Shown: positions 1 through 8,519 of the stretch, in pieces
How positions within the stretch are numbered: the first letter of the stretch is position 1
Layout of the letters: the number at the start of each line of letters is the position of its first letter
From: Lycium barbarum
Lineage: Eukaryota; Streptophyta; Magnoliopsida; Solanales; Solanaceae
DNA length: 64,000 bases
Assembly: GCF_019175385.1 (NCBI RefSeq)
Contig: NC_083339.1
Coordinates: forward strand, 45,413,330 to 45,477,329
Direction: 5' to 3'
Translations under genes and position numbers: made by a program
Notes under the pieces: model-generated
What the model was told of the DNA's origin: nothing
Database searches by the model: none
Seen by the model: the letters and a program-made list of their open reading frames with translations, nothing else

Positions 1-838
1 TTTCCTACACAACATGTACACACACGGCCAAGCTTCCAACCATGCATGTTTGCATGCTTCTCTTCCATTTCCACATACCACAACATACACAAACTATTTA
101 TAACATATAAAATAGGATTAATTCTTACCTTTGCCTCCCAACTTCTTTACTCAACCAAAGTGCGGAAAACAATGAAACGGATGGCCTATCTTCCGAAACA
201 ATTACACCACGTTGTAGAGGGCCCTTGAATTAGTAGGAATACCATAAGAAAATAATTTTTGGGGCAAGATTTCATGGAGCCAATTTTCCATGGCTAGGGC
301 CGAACCCTCACCTTTCCATTCTCTTCATCTTTTTTTTTTTGTTTTGTTCTCCTCTTCTTGTCTTGAATTAAAAGAAGACTCATTTATATATATACATATA
401 TTTTCAAGTATGTGAGGGGCACATGCCCCTCTATAGAAAACTCTTCCATTTTCTTGATTTTTCTTTTTTTTTTTTTTTTTTTTTGAATTGCTTTATTTGG
501 TCAAAGAAGACCAAATGTTTTCCTTGGTACACTTTAGCCCCCAAAGCAATGTGGGCATATACTTATGCCACACAACCAACATGGAAATTTTATAAACTTT
601 CAAGACTTTTGTGAAATTCCCATTTTGCCCCTCGATTTTTCTCAATATTACCACAAGCCATTTTGTGAATTTTCATTTTTACCCTTAACCTTTCTCAATA
701 TTTCCATGCAATAATATTCATAACTAATTTTTATAACCACTTGCACATTCCAACCCTTTTTAAAAATAGTCCCGTTCTTAACTTTCCACGAAGACTTTAG
801 AATTTCCAAACGTACAATATACGGGCTATAACAACCGG
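1..838 (-). mobile_element. LTR fragment, minus strand (5' part of a long LTR)
   Basis: Read on the minus strand, this begins at 838 with TGTTATAGCCCGTAT and follows the LTR of element L1 (8520 onward) in order: the opening block, the AT-rich block near 660-740, the block reading GAGGGGCAAAATGGGAATTTCAC near 620-640, and a downstream block near 50-130. It is therefore the beginning of a long LTR of the L1-related family. The rest lies left of the window, so I cannot say whether it is a solo LTR or part of a larger element. The five bases after it, ACCGG at 839-843, could be a target duplication but the partner is not visible. The T-rich runs at 330-340 and 465-484 lie inside it. No coding sequence is seen. 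Confidence 0.75.
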
Positions 839-3348
839 AAGGTTTTATAAGGAAATGAGTGGAAGAAATGAAGTAGTACGACTTTGGAGAAACGATGCGT
901 AATGTTTTGTGTGAAAACTTTGATCCAACTTGGGGGACGAATATCTCTTAGCATATGAAGTGTTTTAAGGTGAAACAAAATCCTAAAATGAATTTTGTGG
1001 AGTCTAGTTTCCAATGCAACAAACTGCTCATCGATAGGACATTGGAGTAGGGAATTAAGCACATTACAAGTTCAGCTGACAGAGCAGAAACGCTACAGTG
1101 CTGCTACAGTACCCCCGAATTTGACTCTTATAAAAAGGGTAAGAACCCCTTTTTTTCACCAGATTTTGCTGGAAAATTCCAGAAATTGAAGAGGGAGAGT
1201 GAGGAAAACACAAAGTGAGCAATTGTCAAGTATCGGAGTAGTGGTTTAGGTCCAGGTAACGCAGGGTTGTGATTCTAGTATTGTTTTGTGGTGGATTTTA
1301 GCGTGGATATTGAGGGTATTGCCGCCTTAACAAGAAAAGAGGAATGAATCTTTCTCTTTTGGTATTATTTAAGGTTTATTTATGGAGATAAAGTCGTTAA
1401 ATAATTGTGTAGTAAGTTGGTTAGTTATGGAAGATGGAAAAGAGCGTGTGGGCTGTTTTATGGTACATATTGGTGTTGGAAATGATGTTGTTCATGTTGG
1501 TATTGTTTTTGTGTTGTTGGTTGTTGGATTATGATTTCGGACTAGGCATATAAATAGGGGAGATGCTGTCGATTTTCGGCAGAATATAAAGTAGTTTAAA
1601 TTGAAAGCTTAGTGCACGTATGCAACAATGAGTCTAACGATAGTGTGAATTCTCTCAAATGTAGATTTACGAGTACTGACGGATAAGCGTAGAAAATAGG
1701 AGGCCGAACAGGTATGTTAAGGCTTGCCCCTTTCTTTCAAAGGCATTATTCCAATGTTATGGCTTCATAAATGTTTCCATATCTTCCTCGTTTTCAAAAG
1801 TTAGATGTTTATGACTCCATGGAATAATCCCTTTCCTAATAATTCGTAAATGTTTTCCAAAATGTTCGTATTTTATAAGTCAGAGATTTATGGCTCCGTG
1901 AGCTCTTATGATAACAACGTTGAACCTGTTTTCATAATCATAATGATGATGTCAAAGATGAGTATATTTTCCTACGATGATTATGATGATGATGATTCCG
2001 TGTTAAAGGTTCCAAGTTTAGGATTTCAATGACGATATAAGAATGTTGATTTATTTCTTGTCTTCTCAATTTTATTCATGAATGATGACTATTTTTAAAG
2101 ATTCCAAAATATATGAATTGACGCCTTATGAGATTTATGACCTTATTCTATGTTCTCTCATGATGTTGTTTTTCATTGATAGTCTCACCTCATAATAATT
2201 GTTCTTTCAAGGTGAGACAAAGCGACCATGATTATTCCATAATATAATCGGAGGTTACCGACCATACATCACTCCGATAGAGACATAACTTTCCTTGGGC
2301 TCTCATGCATGCTGCTTATATAATATATGTATATGTATTTGGGGAATATGGGAAAAAGGGCTAGGGCGTTATATACGCGTAACCACCTGATCAGTTGGTA
2401 TTATATAGACACGTAACCACCTGATCAGTTGGTATTATATGGGAAAGATGGCCAGAGCGCTGTGGACGCGTAACCACCTGATTAGTTGGTATTAGATGAC
2501 ATGATACCATCTCGACGCGGGACATGTGTGGGTAAATGGATCGGAGCCGACTCCTCGGCAACAAGATATGTTCTATTTTATGTATACATGAACAAGAAAT
2601 GTTTTTCAAAGAAAGAATTAGTATGGATATATGTATATATGTATATATGTGGATCGAGCTGCACATTCCGCAGCACTAAGCATGCAGGGTACCCACCTAA
2701 AAGGCACTGATATGTACAGGTTACTCTTTTATCTTACGATATGCTCTATATTTCTATTCTGTTATTACCCTTGCTTGTATCCCTTATTATATTAGCGTTC
2801 ATGCCTTACATACTTGGTACATTACTCGTACTGACGTCCCTTTTTGTAGACGTTGCGTTCATACCCGCAGGATCAGGTAGCCAGTCAGACGATTCACAGA
2901 AGTAGGACCTCTCCTTAGCGGCAGTCGGTACGCTCCATTGATCCGAAGCTTCAGTCCGTTTGGTATGCCATCTTGTTACGTACATATATGGTTACGACAA
3001 GGCCTTGTCCTGTCCTTTCTACAGTTTGTATTCTATAGAGGTCTGTAGACAGTGATATGTAGTAGTTTCGTTATGCAGCCTCGTCGGCATGTATTTTGTT
3101 ATACAGTATATATGTGTAGCGGCCAAATTGGATCATGCTGTTATTCTCAGTGTTTATGTTTATATGTATGCGTTGGCCGTGAGTTCCCAATACGGTGTCT
3201 TTTATGTTGAATGTTCGGGTGACAGTATAGCACAGTTACAGATTGTATATAAGCCCAGGATAGTCAGTGAGACGTAAATGCAAGCACAGGAGTGCTTGGC
3301 TAGTAGTGGTCAGGCACTTGTTACGGCCCATCGGTTTGGGTCGTGACA
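839..3348 (+). mobile_element. Long LTR (left end missing), inserted in an old pol gene
   Basis: This stretch has the layout of the other long LTRs here: a TATA box near 1129, a GGGGAGATGCTGTCG block near 1557, a splice-donor-like CAG/GTATGTTAAGG at 1709-1720, a three-hairpin module at 2803-2871, and the terminal GGTCGTGACA ending at 3348. A short tandem repeat (unit about 40 bases, containing CGTAACCACCTGATCAGTTGG) lies at about 2375-2500. The pol fragment that follows starts abruptly at 3349, so the LTR interrupts it. CATTA (3349-3353) would be the right-hand duplication, but the left LTR end is lost under the fragment at 1-838. It may be a solo LTR or one end of a deleted element. Confidence 0.7.
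1129..1136 (+). promoter_or_regulatory. TATA box of the LTR at 839-3348
   Basis: TATAAAAA lies about 290 bases into the surviving LTR, after a short cluster of CTGCTACAGT-like words. Transcription would start roughly 30 bases downstream. Judged by motif and position only. Confidence 0.5.
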
Positions 3349-3706
3349 CATTAGACCATATCAGATCATTCGAAGAATAGGCCAAGTAGCTTATTAGAGT
3401 TTCCCTAGGAGTTAGAATCTGTGCACCCGGTTTTCCATGTTTCTATGTTGAGGAAGTGCATTGGAGACCCATCTCGGGTAGTACCGGTATATGATATACA
3501 GGTTACGGAGAACTTATCATATAAAGAGATTCCAATAGCTATATTGGACTGACTAGTCCGTAAGCTAAATACTAAAGAAGTAGCCTCCGTGAAAGTTCTA
3601 TGGCGTAATAAGAATGTGGAAGAGATTGCATGGGAGGCAGAGGAAGAAATGAAGTCCAAATATCCCTATCTATTTCAGCCCGAAGTTTATATACGACTAT
3701 GATTCG
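3349..3706 (+). pseudogene. pol fragment: end of integrase and chromodomain of a Ty3/gypsy element
   Basis: Read on the plus strand this gives the C-terminal part of a chromovirus pol. RPYQIIRRIGQVAY comes first, followed after a frameshift near 3415 by ESVHPVFHVSML, the linker, and the chromodomain-like block VKVLWRNKNVEE..W and KYPYLF. There are stops after QVAY, in the linker (TGA near 3549) and the natural TGA at about 3704. The upstream gag, protease, RT and the integrase core are absent because the LTR at 839-3348 and the fragment before it replace them. It is a decayed copy of an old element; its own 3' LTR follows at 4069. No function is expected. Confidence 0.8.
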
Positions 3707-4068
3707 ATTATGTGTTGATTCGATTATGTGTTTGTTATAAATATTTCAGAATGGCACTAACCTCTTGTTTCTTACTTAAATGCTACTCAAAGAGAAAGCA
3801 TGGTATAATTAGAAGAAGAATTTCCTGTATATAAGGTGAGTCTGTAATTATGATTGATGTTCGATATCCGTATGAGACTAAATGACTTGACGTGTTATAT
3901 AATGTGGCCTTGCGAGGTAAAATTGGGACTTTTCTACTTGTGGACAGGGCTTAGATAGTTGGATTTTTAGGGGAAACTATATCAAAATTCTCTGAAGTTC
4001 TCTAAGAGTTAGTTATACCCTTATATATCCCTATATTCGAGGAAGAATGTTCCTAAGGAGCGCAGGAT
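3707..4068 (+). other. 3' non-coding region and worn polypurine tract of the old element
   Basis: No reading frame continues after the pol stop. The end, around 4050-4068, reads AAGGAGCGCAGGA directly before TGTTGCACC. This is the position and general composition of a polypurine tract, with substitutions. The preceding GAGGAAGAATGTTCC resembles the GAGGACGAATGTTC seen before the tracts of L1, L2 and E2. Confidence 0.55.
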
Positions 4069-4440
4069 GTTGCACCACGTACTTTTTTACATCTTATGCA
4101 TCATAAGTAAATAAATGTAAGTATGGAGACGCCATGAAACCCTTATAAGGCTAAAGAAGGTCTTAAACAAGTGTTAAGTGTGTACCATAAGGTTTCAGAG
4201 TCAAATGAATCGAAGGAAATAAGTTCGCTAAAAAGTCAGAAAGATCGTTGAGATTCACAGCCCGTGTAACAATTCACGACTTGTCTTTTGGGGTGGTTTC
4301 CACCTCTAATTGGTTCCATTAGCCTTCCCTAGAGGAAGAGGATTCACGGTTGAAATTCACAGAACGTGAATCAATTAATGGTCTGTGAAAAACCACTGTG
4401 AAATCAAGCCCATATACCTTCCGCTCCGAAACAGACCTCG
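4069..4440 (+). mobile_element. Truncated 3' LTR starting TGTTGCACCACG
   Basis: The LTR start TGTTGCACCACGTAC follows a worn polypurine tract, so this is the 3' LTR of the element whose pol ends at 3706. From about 4255 to 4400 it holds repeated TTCACG/CGTGAA-type words (for example GATTCACGG, CACAGAACGTGAATC), a cluster like those in the other LTR families but built from a different word. The LTR stops being recognisable near 4440, where an inverted LTR scrap begins. The right end is missing. Confidence 0.6.
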
Positions 4441-5042
4441 GCTAACGGATACATAATATGTCACATCTTCACCCTTGTCAAATGTGCCTTATACATAACA
4501 TAAGATAGGTTACACCCTAACCCCCTGTTAGATGTGCCTTAAATATATATATTGTATACAAGATGAGTATTCAAAATATGGTTCAAGTATAGAAACCCAA
4601 ATTTATAACATCAACACAGATGTAAGTGTGAGGAATGAGAATGGATGCATAATACTCAACCATAGAATAAATCACCGAACCAGTTCAATCAGCATAGAGA
4701 GTCTATGACACCCTTTACTTCCAAATATAGCAAGTACACCTCATAACTAAGTCTTGTGTCACCAAAGTGCTCCATTTTCTCACTAGTCATCATCAGTACC
4801 AAGTCATAATTCGATATCAATATACATATGAAATGAGAATGTATGCCATGCATGATATCATCATCAACAGTTAATCATAATTAAGATTTCAATCGTGTAT
4901 TATCATAATTATACAACACGATTCAGCCCTAATCTCATTATCCTTCCTTTTTCTGATGATAAATGACACAACAAGAGAGAAATGAGTACAACACGTATCA
5001 CAACACAACAATTAAGGTAACAAGCCTAATCACAATAACAGG
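4441..5042 (-). mobile_element. Relic of an inverted LTR (S2-like family)
   Basis: The part around 4690-4790, read on the minus strand, matches the stretch at 38505-38585 inside solo LTR S2 (shared words include GACTTAGTTATGAGG and GTACTTGCTATAT). The rest is AT-rich and worn, and I see no ends, purine tract or gene. The boundary with the E1 LTR at about 5043 is set only by where homology to 35170 onward starts. Confidence 0.45.
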
Positions 5043-5882
5043 GCAATTGGTTAAGGGGTATTTTGGTCAATTGGTTGGAAAGTTGGTTTTCGCCTGCTCG
5101 GGGTTGACTTGGTCAACAAGACCTCTGTTGGGAATTCTGAGTGTGCGAGTTAGTTCGTAGCACATTTTTACATGTGTCTGCATATTTGGTTTGTATCGGG
5201 CAGGTTCCGGGAGAATCTTAGAATTTTGGTTGAGAGAGTCAAAAATAAAATTTTTCTGGTTCTGGTGTTCTTCGCAGGCGCGAACATGGTCCAGCACCTG
5301 CGGATGTGCTCCGATGAAGAGGTGGCCTGCAGGAGCGAAGGACAATTGGGTTGGCCTTGATTTACCCCTACGAAGAATTTCTCACAGGTGCATGTGCGCA
5401 GCCGCGAGCTGAGCTCTGCCGTTGTGAGCTTGGGATTTTTTATGGGAATGCGCCTTGGCAAGGTCTCTTTTGCTGGTGCGAACTTGGGTGCGCACGCAAT
5501 TCGTTGAGCAGATTGAGGTTTTAAGTGTCTTCCTTCCTTGGACATTCCATTTATAAACCCATAAGTTGAGAGCAATTTTGGAGGTGACTTGAAGGGAATT
5601 CAAGGAAGAATCAGTGGGTAAGTCTCCTAACTCTATTTTATGATTACTTCATGGTTAAAATCAAAACCCCATGCTTAGAATGTTGATTTTAAGAGAAATA
5701 TTGAAGGATTTTGCAACCCAAACTAGGAATTGGGGGTTTTTAGAAATTGAGCATAAATTAGTTATTATTAATTGATGATTTTCAGTTTATGAGTTATATG
5801 AAGCATGAGGAACATGATTCTAGGCTCAATTTATGAGTTATATAAAGCATGAGTAATTTTCGATTGTTGATGATAAACGTGG
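5043..5882 (+). mobile_element. E1 5' LTR, left-truncated, split by L1
   Basis: From about 5043 the sequence matches the E1 3' LTR at 35170-35835 in the same direction: the block around GACTTGGTCAACAAGACCTCTG, the region rich in GCGCGAAC-type words (5260-5470), the TATA box, and the AATCAGTGGGTAAGTCTCC block. The first 280 or so bases of the LTR (present at 34880 onward) are missing. L1 interrupts it at 5882/5883 with a CGTGG duplication, and E1 continues at 11733. The frames of 60-135 codons in this stretch are not conserved between the two LTR copies and are not taken as genes. Confidence 0.7.
5552..5557 (+). promoter_or_regulatory. TATA box in the E1 5' LTR
   Basis: TATAAA follows GACATTCCAT. 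The E1 3' LTR has TATATAAA at the same place (35634-35641), so the motif is conserved between the two copies. A GTAAGT donor-like site follows about 65 bases later in both. Confidence 0.5.
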
Positions 5883-6574
5883 TGTTATAGCCCGTATCTT
5901 GTACGCTTGGAAATTCCAAAGTCGTCGTGGAAAATTTAAGGCGAGACCATTTTCAAAAATTATTTTAATGTACGAGTTGTCACAAATATTATTTATGACT
6001 ATTATTAGTATGGAAATATTGAGAGAGGTTAAGGGCAAAAAGAGAAATTCACAAAATGACCATTGGAAATAATGTGGAATGTTAGGGGGAAAATGGTAAT
6101 ATTGAGGAAAGTCGAGGGGCGAAACGGGAATTTCACCTAGGGTTCAAGAAAGTTCCAAAAGGGGACCATATTGGTCATGTGAAAAAAAAAAGTGATGACA
6201 AAATAAGTCATCTTTTATTTTTGAGGAAAATTCAAGGAAATGAAAGAAAACTCTGGAAAAATGTATTATGGGAAGTTAGACATTTCATGAAGGATTTGGG
6301 GGCCAAAAGTGAAGTTTTGGAAGTCTTGTTTCATGAAAAAAATGGTCATGTGGCCTTGCATGTGACATGTGGGCCATAGGCCTCAATCGAGTAAAGGAGG
6401 CCGCTTAAGACAATGTCTGTTCACAGTTTCTGTTATAAGTCCTATTGTATGTTTCGTGTGATCAGATTCTGGAAATTTGGAAAGAGTATGCATGAAATCA
6501 GAGTCTGCGGGTTCGCTCGGCTCCGTATACGGGGTCGGGTGCCCATCATACCCTAATAAGGTTAGGGTGTGACA
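5883..6574 (+). repeat. L1 5' LTR with a 2.5-kb internal deletion
   Basis: Starts TGTTATAGCCCG and ends GTGTGACA. It matches the first 509 or so bases and the last 175 or so bases of the 3' LTR. The middle (equivalent to about 9029-11551) is absent. The join at 6380-6402 carries a short filler copied from L1's own interior (see findings). The deletion removes the TATA box, the donor-like site and the three-hairpin module, so this LTR is unlikely to drive transcription. Confidence 0.85.
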
Positions 6575-6577
6575 AAG

Positions 6578-6589
6578 TGGTATCAGAGC
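6578..6589 (+). other. L1 primer-binding site (initiator tRNA-Met)
   Basis: TGGTATCAGAGC is complementary to the 3' end of plant initiator tRNA-Met and lies three bases (AAG) after the LTR end, the expected place for priming minus-strand DNA. Confidence 0.9.
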
Positions 6590-6634
6590 GAGGTCTGTCC
6601 ATGGGGTTGTCTGCAAAGTCGTGTCCAGTAGAGT

Positions 6635-6673
6635 CCTGTTTATGGTGTGAAGCCGGCCACATTTATAAACAGG
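6635..6673 (+). ncRNA. Conserved leader stem-loop after the L1 primer site
   Basis: CCTGTTTAT (6635-6643) and ATAAACAGG (6665-6673) pair perfectly over nine bases, with a smaller GTG/CAC pairing inside. The same stem-loop lies just after the primer sites of L2, E3 and, with changes, E2. Position and retention in elements without genes suggest a packaging or dimerisation signal; that role is inferred. Confidence 0.5.
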
Positions 6674-7259
6674 AGGCTACAGGGCATTTAGGGATTGTCG
6701 ACCTTCCTTCTGTCCTAGATCGTGCGATAGAGCCAAGCCATAGGAAATGAAATTTCTCATGTAAGCCTTACATACGACGGAGAAAGGTAAGTGGTGACAT
6801 GGAAAGTCACAGGGGTAAGTATTGACATATTTGACCTGTTACCCGAAATTGGCAGTTCCGGATGGCTAGAATGTGATATAGTCATATGTTCTGTAAGGCG
6901 TTATTGATATTTGATGTGTACAGGGAGATGATATAAGAGGAACAAGTTCTGATGGAGGATTCAGAAAGTTGACCATTAATTCTGCTGCCGATTATTATGT
7001 AAAAGCGGTAAGTAGGAAATTCGAACGGACTGATATCAGGGCATCCATAAAATAATGGCAACGAAGGTGTATCTGTTATCATCAGGGGTCTGGGGACCTA
7101 GGATGAAAAGTAGTTACACACGAAAGTGAAAGGTGAGCACTGAGGGCCGAAAAGGGTAAAATGGTAAGTGTGGAAGAAAAGACATGCCACGAGGGTGTCC
7201 CGGGATCTGTAAGACCTCGACTAGTCCCGAATCATGTGGTAAAGGTCATGCGAGGAAGT
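6674..7259 (+). other. L1 interior, non-coding part 1
   Basis: No gag or pol homology in any frame; the open frames are short. Blocks match the L2 interior in order, such as GTGAAAGGTGAGCACTGAGGG at about 7126-7146 against the L2 block near 23960. The conservation without coding suggests either recent shared descent or a function as RNA. Confidence 0.6.
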
Positions 7260-7363
7260 GGACGCGAAAATATTAGCATTAAGGCATCGGATTCCACTAA
7301 AGTTTCGAGGTTAAGCGTGCTTAGGTAGGAGCAATTGCAGGATGGGTGACCCCCCTGGGAAGT
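7260..7363 (+). pseudogene. 5S rRNA-derived sequence inside L1
   Basis: Compared with plant 5S rRNA as I know it, this aligns from the first base for about 103 positions with only one inserted base, at roughly three quarters identity by eye. The best-kept parts are GGTTAAGCGTGCTT (7309-7322, the A-box region), AGGATGGGTGACC (7339-7351, the C-box) and CTGGGAAGT (7355-7363). Many differences are C to T or G to A, as expected of methylated DNA. The last 15 or so bases of 5S are absent, but TTTT follows at 7375-7378, which would give a transcript close to 5S length if Pol III used it. It lies in the sense direction of L1. L2 has the same insert with the same 3' limit. A relic, a Pol III promoter or a structural RNA part are all possible. 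Confidence 0.85.
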
Positions 7364-8505
7364 AACTGGGAAAATTTTACAAAATTGAAATTTAAAGGGG
7401 AAAATGAGAAATTAGAGTGGCCTAAAGGAAACTAGGAGTGTACGAGATGATTGGAGATTATAAAGAGTTACTTAGCACGCGACAGGCGAGACTAAAGAAG
7501 GGACAGAAAGCACGCTACAGCTTTGGAATTAGGATAGGCTTGAATAAAGTTTGGAAGTATTTTGTGGGTTAGTTGATAATACATGTATATGTGAATGCAT
7601 ACGTTATCACATATGCAATGGTATCAGTGGACACGTGCGTCCCCAACAACCTATGCTACGGTAAAGGAGGCCTCAATCGAGTAAAGGATACCGAAACCTG
7701 AGCGGTAGGATGAAAACAAATGATGCAAGTACCATAAGATAAGCCGCTATCTTCGCTACAGGTTAAGGATAGGAAAGTCTTAATACTATGATATTAAAAG
7801 AAGAAAAAGAGTGAGTAGATAGGAAACAGAGAGATTGGAGTATCGGAAGGAGGTTCGAGAACCAATGTGGATAAGTGAGGATAAAGGAATAGTGAATAAG
7901 GATAGGGGGATATGAAGTAAGAAAAAGAATTCTTAGGTCTGTAATAATGTTAAGATGAGAGATTTATAAAAGAATAAGTATGTAGTTATGATGATGTATG
8001 AACAAGGATAAGGAGGGTAAGGATTTCGTGCTGAGGACAAGAATAGCGGAACGCTGAAGAAATATGGATGTATAGTTACATCACGAACGCGCAGTTAAGG
8101 AAGAATCACGGGTAGGTGGGCTAAGCAAGTAAAAGGACAAGTGGTTGATGGAAGAGTATGGAAAAATGTGGACAAAATGGCGACATAGACAGAAAGCAAA
8201 GGAAGAATTTGGAATAAGAAGTTCTCGATATCATAAGCGGACTGTTGGCATATGAGGAACCCCTTAAAGGGGGGGAGACCATATCATCTTAGGACAACAA
8301 GGGGTCGAAATATTTTCAAGTACTAGAAAAAGAAACCTATGACCTGGAATGAGGACTCGTATAAGGATTCAGGGGTTTGTTAATGAGGAAAGTGGGATAA
8401 AAGATATGGAATGGGTATGGAGAAAAGGGCAACTATAAAGGAACCCCCTCCCGAAGTGCTACAAGACCCTACAAGGTCAGTTGAACATTCGAGGACGAAT
8501 GTTCT
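7364..8505 (+). other. L1 interior, non-coding part 2
   Basis: No coding homology. It contains a palindromic G-box block GGACACGTGCGTCC (7629-7642), matched in L2 by GAACACGTGTGTCC at the equivalent place, and the block at 7668-7688 that was copied into the 5' LTR deletion. The last part is purine-rich and repetitive in composition (GGATAAGG-like words, 7860-8060). The 3' end carries GAGGACGAATGTTC, shared with L2 and E2 before their purine tracts. Confidence 0.6.
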
Positions 8506-8519
8506 AAAGGGGGGGAGGA
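8506..8519 (+). other. L1 polypurine tract
   Basis: AAAGGGGGGGAGGA directly precedes the 3' LTR start TGTTATAG, the expected primer for plus-strand DNA. Confidence 0.85.

Noticed and set aside
5168..5575. 135-codon minus-strand frame as a host gene
   Set aside because: It lies in the E1 LTR and is not kept in the sister LTR at 35160-35600; composition follows the GCGCGAAC-type words.
6578..6589. tRNA gene remnants at the TGGTATCAGAGC sites
   Set aside because: Only the 12-18 bases complementary to the tRNA 3' end are present, directly after LTR ends; these are primer sites.
7260..7363. Functional 5S rRNA gene or Cassandra TRIM
   Set aside because: About a quarter of positions differ from plant 5S and the last 15 bases are missing, so it is not a working gene. 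Cassandra has 5S within short LTRs; here it is in the interior of an element with 3.2-kb LTRs.
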